Shown: in pieces, positions 1-11,603 of the stretch
How the letters are laid out: every line of letters starts with the position of its first letter
Position numbering within the stretch: the stretch's first letter is position 1
From: Mortierella sp. BCC40632
Lineage: Eukaryota > Mortierellomycota > Mortierellomycetes > Mortierellales > Mortierellaceae
DNA: 64,000 nucleotides
Assembly (NCBI GenBank): GCA_011634665.1
Contig: WAEK01000002.1
Location: 62,001-126,000 of the forward strand
Direction: 5' to 3'
Notes under the pieces: generated by a model
Seen by the model: only the letters and a program-made list of their open reading frames with translations
Told to the model about the DNA's origin: nothing
Database searches by the model: none
Translations under genes and position numbers: made by a program

Positions 1-39
1 CACGATGCTGAACCGGCTGGAGACATTGGCACGCTCTAG
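1..39 (+). pseudogene. 3' remnant of an unrecognised gene (duplicated copy 1)
   Basis: The first bases read HDAEPAGDIGTL followed by a stop. A matching stretch recurs near 3374-3440 (VAEPTGDIVAPLKESPSGEW), so the left end of the tandem duplication appears to carry the tail of an older gene. The rest would lie left of the window. The product is not recognised, and the match may be decayed rather than functional. Confidence 0.3.
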
Positions 40-287
40 TAACAGTCATTGTCTAGTGGATGAACTCTTTATTTTTTCTCTCGGTTGGTAACCCCTTCTC
101 ATTCCTTCCCTCCCTATCCTCTCTATTGACCCATGTGGGCGATGGACCCTCGCTTCTCATCCAACGGAAGTCTCTTTTAGAGCTCTACTTGTTGTTCTGC
201 CTTTTAAAAAGACCCTCCCACCCTGATTCGTACCTTGATGAGACCCCCCTAACGGTGCAGAGCGAGGCGGGATTCTTAGCATACCCT

Positions 288-373
288 GTTAGTCTGGGGC
301 CGACTTCATTAGGGTGTTCAACACATTTAGAAGCGGAGCATCCTCCGCCTAAAAGGGGAAAAGGCTGCTCATT
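288..373 (+). promoter_or_regulatory. Conserved upstream block of sphingomyelinase copy 1, with STRE-like AGGGG
   Basis: This block is nearly identical to 3679-3763 upstream of copy 2, while the DNA around it has diverged. It contains the imperfect palindrome GCGGAGCATCCTCCGC (333-348) and an AGGGG pentamer at 354-358, which is the core of the fungal stress-response element. That a factor binds here is inference from the conservation only. Confidence 0.4.
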
Positions 374-809
374 TCGCCTCCTTCAATGTCTAACATAGTA
401 CGTATCCTTGTTCCCTTCATATCCCAATCTGGTGCTTTTCCAGGAACAGCTCCCTAATAATCAAGGTGGTCGGGAATAGCATGTCATAAACCCACTCTCT
501 TACTCTCCTGGCACGGCCGCCCGCATTTCTTCCCATGGAAAATTTATAACTGTTTGTCTAGATGCAAGTACTAGGGCTCTCGAGCTTTTCTCTCTTGTGT
601 CTTTTTTTTTGTCGTTTGCTCCCTAGCCCTGCGGAGAGCGTGGTACAACCCAGGGCCACACAACATCGCTCAGACATACTGGAGAATAGGCTAGTGAACT
701 CTTCGGGGAACGCCCTTTTGTGCATTCCTTGTGCCTGTGGTGCCTTTCTTAGAGAATGATGAGTAGGGCTGGGGGGCTTGAAGAGTAGACGAGCTCTCTC
801 TTGCCGCTC

Positions 810-820
810 ATAAATAAAAA
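810..820 (+). promoter_or_regulatory. TATA-like element of sphingomyelinase copy 1
   Basis: ATAAATAAAAA lies about 190 bases before the ATG at 1009. The equivalent site in copy 2 is a cleaner TATAAAAG. The shared position in both duplicates supports a core promoter element. Confidence 0.45.
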
Positions 821-1008
821 CCTGCCCTTCTCGCCGAAAAAGAATCCACAACAAACAGAATCAACCTCATCCAACCCACCTCAAGCACTCAAAAAAGAAG
901 CCAGGCACCTTTTCCTTTCCTTTCCTTTCTCAAATCTTTCGACTTTTCCTACTCTTCTGACCTCGATCACACTTACTTTCTACCCTTGCAAACAAAAAGA
1001 AAAGAAAA

Positions 1009-2455
1009 ATGAAGTTCGCCAGTATCATTTCCGCCGCCGTTGCCATTGCTGCCATGAGTCCCATGGTTGCTGAGGCTGCCACGAACACCACGTTCAGCGT
1101 CCTTTCCAACAATGTCTACTTTCTCAGCGAGGTTCTCTATCCCAATTGGGGTCAAAGTAAGTCCAGCTTCTTTTGGGACTGACAAATCCCTTCTCCCCCT
1201 CCCTTTTTTAGTTTGAATTTAGTCCAAGGGGCATGCAGATTCGGAGCAACCGTTACTCATCCTCAACTCTTATTATTCCCCCCCCCCTCTGTCTATCACT
1301 CTTTCACATCACTCAGGGGAGCGTGCACAATTGATTGCCGACTCTCAGTATGTCAAGGGTCACGATGTGGTTGTGATCCAGGAATGCTTCGACTCGGACC
1401 CCTGCACGATCCTGCGTAATGGCCTCCGTTCCCAATGTAAGTTATACACAAACACGATTACAAAAAAAAAACAAAAAACCAAAATGTCTGCCACAAGAGG
1501 CGCAAAAAAAAATCATGTACCTTACGCCGAAACCAACCAACTCATTTTCTCGTCTTGCTTTATCACGGTAGATCCTAACATGACGCCCATTGTTGGTCAG
1601 ACCAAGAGTGGTTGGGACTCGACCGAAGGATGGTACTCGGTTGCTGCCACAGAGAATGGAGGTGTTCTCATCATGAGCAAGTGGCCTATTAAGAAGAAGG
1701 TTCAGTATGTGTACAGATACGGTTGTGGCGCTGACTGGTAAGTGTTGCCTCCTACTCCCTGTCTCCTTCCTCCCCACTTCCTTCTCTCTTTCTTTCTCCC
1801 ACTTCCTGCTCACTTGTTGATCATTCTCTGTCAGCTGAAAAGAGATACATCGATCGTGCGAGACAGCTGCGAGCTCTTCAAAGCTCTTGAACCTTACTCG
1901 TCTCTTCTCTCCTCTCTCTCTCTCTCTTTCACTAGGTTCTCGAACAAGGGATTTGCCTATGTGGTTCTTGACTACAAGGGCACGAACGTCCACGTCTTTG
2001 GTACTCATATGCAGAGTGATGCTGATGCTTGCACTTCTGGTCAGGCCGCCCGCTTCCGTGGTTACGCTCTTGAAGCCTGGCGCGACTACATCAAGGGTCT
2101 CAACATCCCTGCCAAGGAGCCTGTCATCATGGCTGGTGACTTCAACATCATGAAGGACTCCAGCGAGTACAAATCCTTCTTGTCAACCCTTGAGGCCAAC
2201 CCTCCAAGCGCCTTTGAAGGCCACAAGTGGACCTATGATACTGCCACCAACTCGATTGCGCGTTACAATTCCCCCAATGGACCCGATGAGTACATTGACT
2301 TTGTCGTGGTGGACAAGCACCATAGCCAGAGCATCAAGAAGGTGACTCAGACGGTTCACAAGGTCAAGTCGTCTCCTTACACCTTGAAGGGAGCGACTTA
2401 TGACGACTACTCGGACCACTACCCCGTCCAGGGTTTGATCGAGCTCGAGCTCTAG
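1009..2455 (+). CDS. Secreted sphingomyelinase C-like phosphodiesterase, copy 1
   Basis: Predicted to split sphingomyelin or related sphingophospholipids outside the cell into ceramide and the phospho head group. Exons are 1009-1156, 1317-1436, 1572-1737 and 1936-2455, giving 317 residues. The start MKFASIISAA opens a signal peptide ending near AEA. The DNase I-like (endonuclease/exonuclease/phosphatase) fold is marked by Glu72 in QECFD (metal site), His169 in GTHMQS, Asp213 and Asn215 in GDFNI, and His306 in DYSDHYPV. Spacing agrees with bacterial-type sphingomyelinase C, a family that includes bacterial haemolysins. It is complete with no visible break. The next gene, 1.7 kb downstream, is its duplicate. 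Family assignment is strong, but substrate and biological role (nutrition, interaction with hosts or microbes) are inference. Confidence 0.85.
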
Positions 2456-2970
2456 AAAGAGTGTGTGTAGACATTGTATACTATTAGCTTTTTTTTTTTT
2501 TTTTTTTTTTTAGCGAACCACCCAAAACTATATCAGAATGTGCTATTTTTCTTCCCACCTCTCTCTTCTTAACACCCTTGCCCTCTCACACCTAGAATTC
2601 CAAATAAAAAGTTTAGAAAAAGATGAAGATGCAATGAATTGGTCCACATGGACAAGGATCCTATCGAATTTTCTACCTGACTATCCTAGTTATAGAAAAT
2701 CAATCTTTCTTATTGCCTCTAGTAGTCAGAGTCCAGCGCAGAGCATCAGTCCTGTCTAGATCAAAACTTAAGCACCAGCATGGATTGACTACTCTGTCCA
2801 CATGCCTCTTTCTCATCCACATCTGGTCATCCTTTCTTACAAGGAACCCCCTAACCTTCTTTCTTCCCTCCCTCTGGCCACACATGGGGTTTTGAATGCG
2901 CGGGAGAAACCAAATCCTGTATAGTTTTGACAGAGACCCAAATTGGTCAAAATCGAATCAGAGTCTCTTG
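2456..2970. other. Intergenic, no gene seen
   Basis: Holds the 3' flank of sphingomyelinase copy 1, with a poly-T run at about 2490-2511, then AT-rich and CT-rich sequence. No reading frame here resembles a protein I know. Confidence 0.6.
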
Positions 2971-3445
2971 GTAGCGTAGTGATGCTGTCTACAGCATCAT
3001 CCTTGCTGCTGTCAGTACCAAAGGACCTTTGGCATTTGAACTGCTTGACCACCTCAAGAACCGAATGTCACATACTCATTTTTCCTTCCTTTCTTATTTT
3101 TTGTTGTTGGTTGATTGATTGTTGGATTCATTCGACCTCTTTCTCCTAAATGTAGTAGTTCCATATTCATCACTTTGGCTTTCTTCCATGGCTCCACCTT
3201 GTTACCCTGTCTACATCCATCACTAATATCATCTTCACTGGCTCCGCACCGCCTCTACTCACTCAAATGCCACCTTCGCTGCATTTCCCTCTACTCTTGA
3301 TGCTCATGGCGGACTTTGCTATGTCTTTCGTCAATCGGACAATGGAAAGCTATAGCTTCTGGCCCTTGGATACCTCAAGTTGCTGAACCGACTGGTGACA
3401 TTGTTGCACCCTTGAAAGAGTCACCGTCGGGTGAATGGATTTTTC
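2971..3445 (+). pseudogene. Frame-broken remnant of an unrecognised gene (duplicated copy 2)
   Basis: Protein-like pieces occur in changing frames: DAVYSIILAAVSTKGPLAFE (about 2981-3040), then NATFAAFPSTLDAHGGLCYV (from about 3266), then after a one-base frame change IASGPWIPQVAEPTGD (from about 3349). The last piece matches the remnant at the left window edge. This suggests that the duplication carried the 3' part of a neighbouring gene that then decayed. I do not recognise the product. Short introns instead of frameshifts are possible but I see no good splice sites. Confidence 0.3.
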
Positions 3446-3678
3446 TTCTTCTTTTCTCTCTTTCCTTCTCTCTTGGCTGGTGACCACTCCTCATCCCTAC
3501 TCTCCAAAGCCTCCCCACCGACTTGTGTGGGTGATAGGTACCCACTTCCCCATCGAAAGGATGTCTCTTGCTGAGCTCTACGCGTTGTTCTACCTTTTGA
3601 AAGACCTTCCTATCCCGATTTGTACCTTGATGAGACCCCACTAACGTTGTTGAGTGGGGCGGGACTCGAAGCACACCC

Positions 3679-3763
3679 TGTTAGTCTGGGGCCGGCTTCA
3701 TTAGGATGTTCAACACATTTAGATACGGAGCACCATCCGCCTAAAAGGGGAAATGCCTGCTCA
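3679..3763 (+). promoter_or_regulatory. Conserved upstream block of sphingomyelinase copy 2, with STRE-like AGGGG
   Basis: Counterpart of 288-373. The AGGGG pentamer is kept (3746-3750), but the palindrome is degraded to CGGAGCACCATCCG. Conservation above the level of the flanking DNA suggests a shared control site; the factor is unknown. Confidence 0.4.
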
Positions 3764-3945
3764 TTTTGCATCCTTCCATGTCTAACATAGTACGTATAAC
3801 ATCATTCAAACATGTTGAAGGGAGAATAAACCAGTAAACTCTCCGAGAAACTCCCTCTTGCATTCCTCCGAGCCTATGCCAGAGAAAAAAGAGAGTTGGA
3901 GTGAGCCTTGAATAGTAGATCAACCTCTCTCTTTCTTGCCGCTCA

Positions 3946-3953
3946 TATAAAAG
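3946..3953 (+). promoter_or_regulatory. TATA box of sphingomyelinase copy 2
   Basis: TATAAAAG lies 211 bases before the ATG at 4164, in the same place as the weaker TATA-like site of copy 1. A long A-rich leader follows, ending in poly-A directly before the start codon. Confidence 0.5.
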
Positions 3954-4163
3954 CATGCCTTTCTCCCTCAAAAAGAAAGAGAAGAAAAGAGAGAATTCAC
4001 TACAAACAGAATCAAACCACACCCAACCCGCCTCAAACACTCAAGAAGAAACCAAGAACCATTTCCTTCCATTTCTCAAAATCTCTTGACCTGTCCACTC
4101 CTTTGTTCTTAATCACACATACTTTCCACTATTGCAAAAAGAAAAGAAAAAGGGAAAAAAAAA

Positions 4164-4942
4164 ATGAAGTTCGCCAGTATCATTTCCGCCGTTGTTGCTA
4201 TTGCCGCCATGAGTCCCATGATGGTCGAGTCTGCCCCAGCCCCCATCACTGCTCATGCAGAGAAGAAAGCCAAATTCAGTGTCCTTTCCAACAATGTCTA
4301 CTTTCTCAGCGAAGATATTTACCCCAATTGGGGTCAAAGTAAGTCAAGCTTTCCTTTTGGGAGTAGATTCTCTGACAACATACCTCCCCTCTCCCTCTCA
4401 CCCACGAGGAGCTCATCAGGCTCGAAGCAGCCATAACTCATTCCCAATTGCTTGTTCTATTTTTTTTTTTGTTTATACAGGGAAGCGAGCACGACTGATT
4501 GCAGATTCACAGTATATCAAAGACCATGATGTGGTCGTGTTCCAGGAATGCTTTGACTGGCGACCCTGCACGATCCTACGTAATGGTCTTCGTTCTCAAT
4601 GTAAGTTTTCATTATGGCATTTTATTATTATTACTATTACTACTACTACACAAACCGAATGTCTGTCACAAGAGGCACAGAACAATAAACATAAAAAAAA
4701 TCGACCAACTCATTCTCTCATCTCGAACGATCCTTGGTAGATCCCTACATGACACCTATTGTTGGTCAGACCAAGAGTGGTTGGGACTCGACCGAAGGAT
4801 GGTACTCGGTTGCTGCCGCAGAGAATGGAGGTGTTCTCATCATGAGCAAATGGCCTATTAAGAAGAAGGTTCAATACGTGTACGGATACGGCTGTGGTGC
4901 CGACTGGTAAGTCTTGGCTCCTATTTCTCGACCCCCACCTTT

Positions 4943-5012
<70 letters not shown>

Positions 5013-5625
5013 TATTCTCTCTCTTCCAGATCATTTGCTCATTCTGAACTTTACTCTTCTTCTTCTTCTTCTTCTCTCTTTTTCTCTGGGGTTCTTGGGT
5101 TCAAGGTTCTCGAACAAGGGATTTGCCTATGTGGTACTTGACTACAAGGGTACGAACGTCCACGTCTTTGGTACTCATATGCAGAGCAATGCCGATGCCT
5201 GTACTTCAGGTCAAGCTGCCCGCTTCCGTGGTTATGCTCTCGGAGCCTGGCGCGACTACATTAATGGTCTCAACATTCCATCTAACGAGCCTGTCATCAT
5301 GGTCGGAGACTTTAACATCATGAGAGATACTACCGAGTACCATTCTTTCTTGTCCACTCTTCAGGTCGATCCCCCAGGCTCTTTTAAAGGCCACATGTCG
5401 ACCTATGATACTGCCACCAACTCGATTGCTCATTACAATTCCCCCGATGGACCCGAAGAGTACATTGACTTTGTCGTGGTGGACAAGCACCATAACCAAC
5501 ACGTCAAGAAGGTGACTCAAAAGGTTCTCAAACTCAAGTCGTCTCCATACACCTTGAGTGGAGTCACTTATAACGATTACTCGGATCACTACCCAGTCCA
5601 GGGTTTGATCGAGCTCGAGCTCTAG
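4164..5625 (+). CDS. Secreted sphingomyelinase C-like phosphodiesterase, copy 2
   Basis: Paralogue of the gene at 1009-2455 with the same four-exon plan: 4164-4338, 4481-4600, 4741-4906 and 5106-5625, giving 326 residues. All motifs of the metal-dependent DNase I-like active site are kept: QECFD, GTHMQS, GDFNI, YIDFVVV and NDYSDHYPV. The main difference is just after the signal peptide (MKFASIISAVVAIAAM...), where nine extra residues rich in Ala, Pro and Lys follow the cleavage region. Other changes are mostly conservative, so both copies look active. Intron 3 holds a long CT/CA microsatellite. The retained TATA box and upstream block suggest shared regulation. Exact substrate is inferred from the family. 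Confidence 0.85.
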
Positions 5626-5640
5626 AAAGAGTTTGTGTAT

Positions 5641-5786
5641 ACGGTGTATACTGCTAGTTTTGATGGCGATCCTTCACATAAACAAATCGGTACATACCAG
5701 GCCTCTTTACCTTCTCATCTCATAGTCCCAAAAAAAAAAAAAAAAAATGGTAACAGAAGGTTCTTTCTGGAGTCACAAGAAAGAAA

Positions 5787-5826
<40 letters not shown>

Positions 5827-5829
5827 AAA

Positions 5830-5865
<36 letters not shown>

Positions 5866-6117
5866 AAAAAAAAAAAAAAAGTGTGTGTGTTTGCTCTACT
5901 CTCAATTAGGGCTATGAATAGGTGCAATGTGGGGCTGCTGGGAAAAAGCTGTGGACTCCCACCCCTCTCACCCCAAAGTACCTTTCGACATGTTGAGAAT
6001 AAAAAAAAAAAAAAAATGTACATTTACATTTCTTTCTCTCCCATCCCAACCTTAGTTTTGTACCTTGTTGTCCATCGTTTTTGTCCTACTTCTCTTAGTT
6101 ATATCTACTTGAAATAC

Positions 6118-6180
<63 letters not shown>

Positions 6181-6596
6181 AGAGTGTGTGTAAAAAATCG
6201 TACATTGCATAATCTCACCAGCCATAACGAAGAGATACTTGGATGGGACAAAAGTTTTCCCCTTCCCTCTGCCCCTTCGATACTGCATTTCTCCCTTCTC
6301 CGCATCCGTCATCACCATCAGCTCTCCAATACCGTGATATGTTTGTTCGAGGGAGGGCCCCATCTTCTGGAAGTTGCCATCTTTTTTTTTTTTTTTTTTT
6401 TATTTCCTCTGACTGTGAGTGGATCTCTTGAGACATTGGCTCTGGGGTACGCTTTTCTGGGTAAACGTCGCGTTGAGGTCGTTTACTGCAAGAACAATAA
6501 AAAGTCAGAGGAATACCTATTGCTCTTCCGAGCTCTTCTCCGCATCCATTTCAAAGACTCAAATGACCCGTCGGGCAAAAGAAGAGAGAGAAAGAG

Positions 6597-6649
<53 letters not shown>

Positions 6650-6777
6650 TCCTGGGTAAGCAATAGGCATCGCTAGCTTTCCGGCTCTCTTTTGTTTCTG
6701 TTTTATTGTGCGGGATATGATTGAACAGGGCACCTTTCTTCACCTTCTTTCTCCCACCCCCACCCCACAAAGTCTGC

Positions 6778-6812
<35 letters not shown>

Positions 6813-6858
6813 GACACACACTCATTCTTCCCCCCTCCTCCTCTCCTTCTGGAATCCT
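5641..6858. other. Intergenic, microsatellite-rich
   Basis: Contains a GAAA repeat (about 5776-5865), an AG repeat (6120-6175), a second AG tract (about 6584-6646), a CT tract (about 6781-6810) and several homopolymers. Long open frames here come from the repeats. No gene supported. Confidence 0.7.
6120..6175. repeat. (AG)n microsatellite
   Basis: About 28 uninterrupted GA units downstream of the second sphingomyelinase gene. Confidence 0.95.
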
Positions 6859-8433
6859 TTACACCTCTGTCGGAAGATCATGCACAACAGGAGAAAGTGA
6901 TTGCCAAACGTCCGTAAGACCTTGACTCGCCTTGAGTTGTCCCATAACAAAGCTTTGGTACATGGGTGCAATTAGCGCAAGGTTCTTATGGAAATAAGTC
7001 ATCTCCATCCAAAGCGTATGTTGCATCAGAATCGTCCTCTGTTCCTGAGTCGCCAACTCGGCTCGATCCTAAATATGGAACAAAGAAAGAAAGAAAGAAA
7101 GAAAAATATAGAGGGTCCATTACAAACAAGTAGAGGTGGGATTAGAAATAATGTCCGCTTCTCCATCATCTACCAAGTCCTCATTGAGCTATGCGGTGAA
7201 AAATAAATAAAAGGAAAACATACAGTGGCAATGGTATCCGTCAATCTCTCAATATGCGAGTCATATGCATCGTAGTCGTCTGACACCTCAGTCCCCGCCT
7301 CTCGAGCTGCTGCCGCCGCATTCGTCGCATTCGTCTTTACAACCGCCAACTTTTCTTCATTGGCCTTGATTCGTCGTTGAAGCGATTCAATCAATCCTCC
7401 TTCCCGCGATCGATCCCGACGATGCAATAGTTCCATAAACGAGACCGATAAATCCCGATGCCGCTTTAGTTCTTCAACCATTCCACGTTGACTCGCCTTG
7501 GATTGCTCTTCAAGTACGTTCGAGGCTTGGCCCATATGAGACCCAATCTTGCCATAGCCTTGACTCAATCGACCACAACTACTACAGTCGGGCAAATGAC
7601 ATTGCTTTTCACAATCTGCCAATGCACTGTTTGTTTATCCACAAAGAGAATAAGGATCAAATATTAAAGCATGAAATGTGGGAAAGGGGGGTGAAGGGAA
7701 AGAACGAAGCAACCGAAGCATAAAAAATGACAAATTCAAATTCAAATTCAAATTCAAAAAAAAAAAAAGTGTGCCTTACTTGAGTGCAAGACTATATCGC
7801 ATGAAATCCGCCGCCGTCGCCTCGGTTCGTTTCTGAACTCGATCCATCACATGAACCATTCCTCGACAATAGTCTATTGACGACGGCAACCGCTTCTTGA
7901 TCACCTCCAATTGTTGGTCTAGATCGGTCGGCACTTGCTTCGAAAGTTGGTCCGAAATCGGGAGTCGTGTCGTAAACTCGTCTTCAGTCGAGATTGCTAC
8001 GTTTTTCCGCCATGTTGCCAGTTCCTATACATGCATAAAAGCATTGTTCGTTCGAAAGGGGGGGAGGAGGAGGAGGAGGAGAGCATATTAAAAGAAGGAA
8101 CAAAGCCCTTTGGAGGGTCGGTGGCGGTTCGATCTAATCCAAAATCCTCTTCCGAGTATTCTGACCACACATACCACAGGCTCGGTCAGGAACGAAATCA
8201 CTAGAGGATCATTTCTCAAGACAGGATGTCTCATGAGAGCATTCATAAACCGCGTCAGTCCTCGCAGACGTCGCTCCAAGAAGGCCTCATCCGGAACTAG
8301 TCATAGAGGATGGAGGTGATAGAGAGGGAGAATAAAATCAGGATTAACGCGTTTTCTCTAGATTAGTTAGTCTTACTCTATTGATCAGCTCAGCTTATCT
8401 TTAGCTCTCTCTCTCACACTTTCTCCTTCCTTT

Positions 8434-8479
<46 letters not shown>

Positions 8480-9833
8480 CTCGCATACCTCCAAGACGCT
8501 TCGGTGGCAAATTGGGTAGAGTCCTAAAGGGAAAGCGCTTTGTCAAGACCTCAAGCATCCACCAGAAATCGCTATATCTCCTGATCACTGTTGTTTGTCT
8601 GTTCTAAAGTCGTGCAAGAAAAGTTGTTTTGTGTAATATGAGTACAAATCGATCGCAAGATTATCGATCACCCACATTTGAAAAGGCAAGAATAGGGAGA
8701 GACAGATAAAAAAAAAAAAAAAAAAAAGATGACCCACGTTACCTTGGACTCCACTATATAGTTGGTATGTTTGAAAAGAAAAATGCCCTCCTTCTCTGGC
8801 GCAAACGAAATCCGGATCGTATCAAAGTTCAGGAACCACTGTTGGACTTCCTGTCTTGGTACCTCCGTATGATTCCCCGCTCCAGACGATGATTCACCAG
8901 TAGGGATCGGGGGCGAGGCGAGGTAAGAGGGTGGAGGTGGGTATCCATTGCCTTTATAGGTCGAATTCCTCCAGGGATCCGAGATCGTGCTTGGGACATT
9001 GATCAGGTGGCCCTTTTTGGTGGTCGAAGAACAAAATATCGAGTGTGCTCCGCCGTCGGGATCACCAAAGTCGATGCTCTCCAGTCCTGGAAGGTGTGGA
9101 ATCGGCAAATCTAATGGAGGAGAGCCAGGTACACAGAGCCTGGGTTAGTCAAGCTTTGATTTTTTTTTTTCTTTTTTTTTTCCCACCATTTTTCAAGATG
9201 CTCATAAACGGGGAAGGGATCGATCAAAGTGCGTTGCCATGGATGCTCACCCTCTTTATGAGTTGTCAAGTTCTCGGTCGTTAGGTCCATGTTTTTTTGC
9301 GCCATGGCCACAAAGGCCAAAATCGCACTGCATTCGCCTTTGCTGATCCTGGACCGTGTTGGGGGCACAACCAAGTTCATAATCTAAAATCGATCGATAA
9401 AAAAAAAAAAAAAGGTACATATTGGGAAGTACTGGCTGGGTCAGTGAATGGTGCGGTCATCGAAAAAAAAAGGCTCGGCATCAACCAAAAAAAAAAAAGA
9501 CGCCTTATTCGCATGGGCATTGAAACTGCCCAAGCGCTTTGATTAACAGCCCTTTTTTTTTGACTTTTGCGGCGAGCACCTTTTTTTTTTTTTTTTTTGC
9601 GGGAAAAGCAGAGCAAGACCCATGACCGTATACGAAAAGTCGACTCTCTTTTCACTGACCTTGTCTACAACAGCTGGTGAGAGTCCACTCACGCCCAGGA
9701 TCTTGTTCACTGCCAACACCGTGATTTTTCCTCCTGAGGGTTGCGCCAAGTCAAACGCCCTTGTGTAGATTGGCGGCAAGGGGATTCCCGCTAGGAAAGG
9801 ACATGAACAATGAGACAGGTTAAGACTCCTGGG

Positions 9834-9865
<32 letters not shown>

Positions 9866-10073
9866 GCGGCCATTTCGACCATGGAAATCAACTTTGGCTC
9901 CCCCTTCCCTCTTTGCCCCCTTTCAATATGCTCTTACAGAGAATAGAGCCATGGTCGACTGAGCCAGAACCCATAGACCCTGCAGTCCAAGGGTCATTCA
10001 CTTCTGTGTCAAAGGTGGATGCCGAGAAGGACGCTGTCATGGCGTCGTCATTGTCTTCTGGTGCTGCAGTCAT
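6859..10073 (-). CDS. MVP1: Sorting nexin of the Mvp1/SNX8 type (PX and BAR domains)
   Basis: Endosomal retrieval protein: the PX domain binds PI3P and the BAR domain bends membranes into recycling tubules. Exon 1 (from [10 protein letters not shown] at 10073) continues through CTCT/gtaaga into 9790-9660 ([15 protein letters not shown]..., [15 protein letters not shown]), then [12 protein letters not shown]..., a long exon ending ...HTNYIVESK near 8745, and the PX core [31 protein letters not shown] on about 8488-8575. [20 protein letters not shown] (about 8270) and the helical BAR segment (about 8025-6862) follow, ending ...VVHDLPTEV. Order and motifs fit fungal Mvp1. Introns are packed with poly-A/poly-T, including a run of about 41 A at 8435-8475. 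Some inner borders are approximate. The gene diverges from the Rictor-family gene across 2 kb. Confidence 0.82.
8435..8475. repeat. Poly-A run inside an MVP1 intron
   Basis: About 41 A on the plus strand, read as poly-T in the transcript and so near the 3' splice region of the intron before the PX-core exon. Confidence 0.9.
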
Positions 10074-11548
10074 GGTTCGAGCTCCTGTCTTTTTATTTCA
10101 GAACTTTTTTTTGTTTTTTGTTTTTGTTTTCTGGGTTGGGGGGTATGAGTGGGTGGGAGGGTGAAGGAGGTGTTGCGTGTCGCTGGTCGATCAGCAATTA
10201 AATGAAAAGAAAGAGAGAGAGAAAGAAAGAGCAAGCAATTGATTGGAAGGAGCAGATGAAAACCTTCAGCTCACTCACGTGTGGGCCCTATGACCGCCCT
10301 TTTGTGATCGCGTCAAGAAGCTTGTGTTTGATGTATATCGCACACTGTCAAACTACGGATGAAACTCGATGTCTTTTCTGCGTCCCTGAAAGATCGGTCT
10401 CCAGTGAAAACAAAAGACCCAGAAGAGGAAGGGGGGTGGGGGGGTGGGAGAGGAAGGTTTCTAACCATCCTTTCCTATCCATCCAGGTCCAAAGGGGATT
10501 CGGATATTAGTTGGCTGAAAATGAATAAAGTATTCTAATCGTGGTTTCTGCCTCCTGCAAAATTGACCTCCTGGATCTTGAAAAGTCTAACAATGCAAAC
10601 ACAGACATTCCTGCAAGGCGTCTATCCTAGAGATGCTTATTGACATGCCGGACGCGTGACAAACTCTCCAATCCCGAGAAAGATGGTCCATGCCAAGCGT
10701 TTAGTTGGTGTTGGTGCTCTGGACTGAGTATTCAAGCATGAGAGAGATTGCTAAAGGAAACAGAGACAGCGACTATCCACGTGTAGTCGCTGAGGTAAGG
10801 GGAGTGCAGAGGAGCAGAAAAAATAAAAGACGCGACCATCTGTTCTATTGTCAAGCGGGACTCAAAATGGAGAGCCTACTATTCCCTAGCAGCGTCCGAG
10901 TTGGTATAGTGCTGAGATCTCTCGTTAGGAGAGGCTAGAAAGAGGGGCTGAGGGAACAGATACTGAACTCAAGCAAGGCTACCTAGCATAGCTCCCCTGA
11001 ATAAATCCCTGCACGGGGTGCGACGATGCCAAACTCCCAAGTTAATGGGCTGTATCGTTGATGTTGTGGCTGTCTTTTGGAAGACTGAGAAAGGGAAAAG
11101 AACTGGCCAGGGTTTGGTACCTTGGCCTGGTACCCACGGGGACTGGAAAATCCTTGTCCAAAAGTGGGATCCTGCCTTCTCTCTTCCTGCATGGTAGTGG
11201 GGGCGCCTATTGTGCACGTTTCATTCGTCTACATGAGCTGAAGATAGAAACCACTGAGATGCAATCCAGGGAAGCAACCCAGAGAAGCATTGCTTCGGTA
11301 GGATGGATGTGTCATGTTCCAAGTCAGGCTCATCACCATGACTCCCAGTCTGGCGTCTGCATGTCTAGGCAAAAGGATGGAAAGAGCGACTGAGAATGCA
11401 ATGGCCAAGCCAAAAAAGAAAGAAAAAAAAAAAAAAAAAAAGAAAAAGCCAGTCATGAGGCCCCCTTCTGGGACACATCCCGTGCGTTACTGTGCGATGA
11501 TGAAGAGAATACGAGCCTGTGTGGTTGCAGAGACGTTCGATTGTGCCC

Positions 11549-11603
<55 letters not shown>

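Larger units (their letters stand above)
1..2460 (+). repeat. Tandem duplication, unit 1 (sphingomyelinase copy 1)
   Basis: Unit 1 matches unit 2 (3374-5640) in the same order: gene remnant, upstream region, TATA region, four-exon gene and stop context. The offset is 3375 bases at the left end, 3155 at the ATG and 3170 at the stop, so indels have accumulated. Non-coding parts have drifted but stay recognisable, and exons are far better conserved. The left limit may lie outside the window. Confidence 0.85.
3374..5640 (+). repeat. Tandem duplication, unit 2 (sphingomyelinase copy 2)
   Basis: Direct repeat of unit 1, covering the remnant end, conserved promoter block, TATA box, four exons and the terminal sequence ending GAGCTCGAGCTCTAG. 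Exons 2, 3 and 4 have exactly the same lengths in both copies (120, 166 and 520 bases), while introns differ in length and sequence. Confidence 0.85.

Noticed and set aside
10885..10950. tRNA-like stretch (TTGGTATAGTGCTGAG followed by CTCTC-GTTAG-GAGAG)
   Set aside because: It resembles a D-arm and anticodon stem, but the loop lacks the U33 position, there is no T-arm (GGTTCGA type), and no acceptor stem pairs up.
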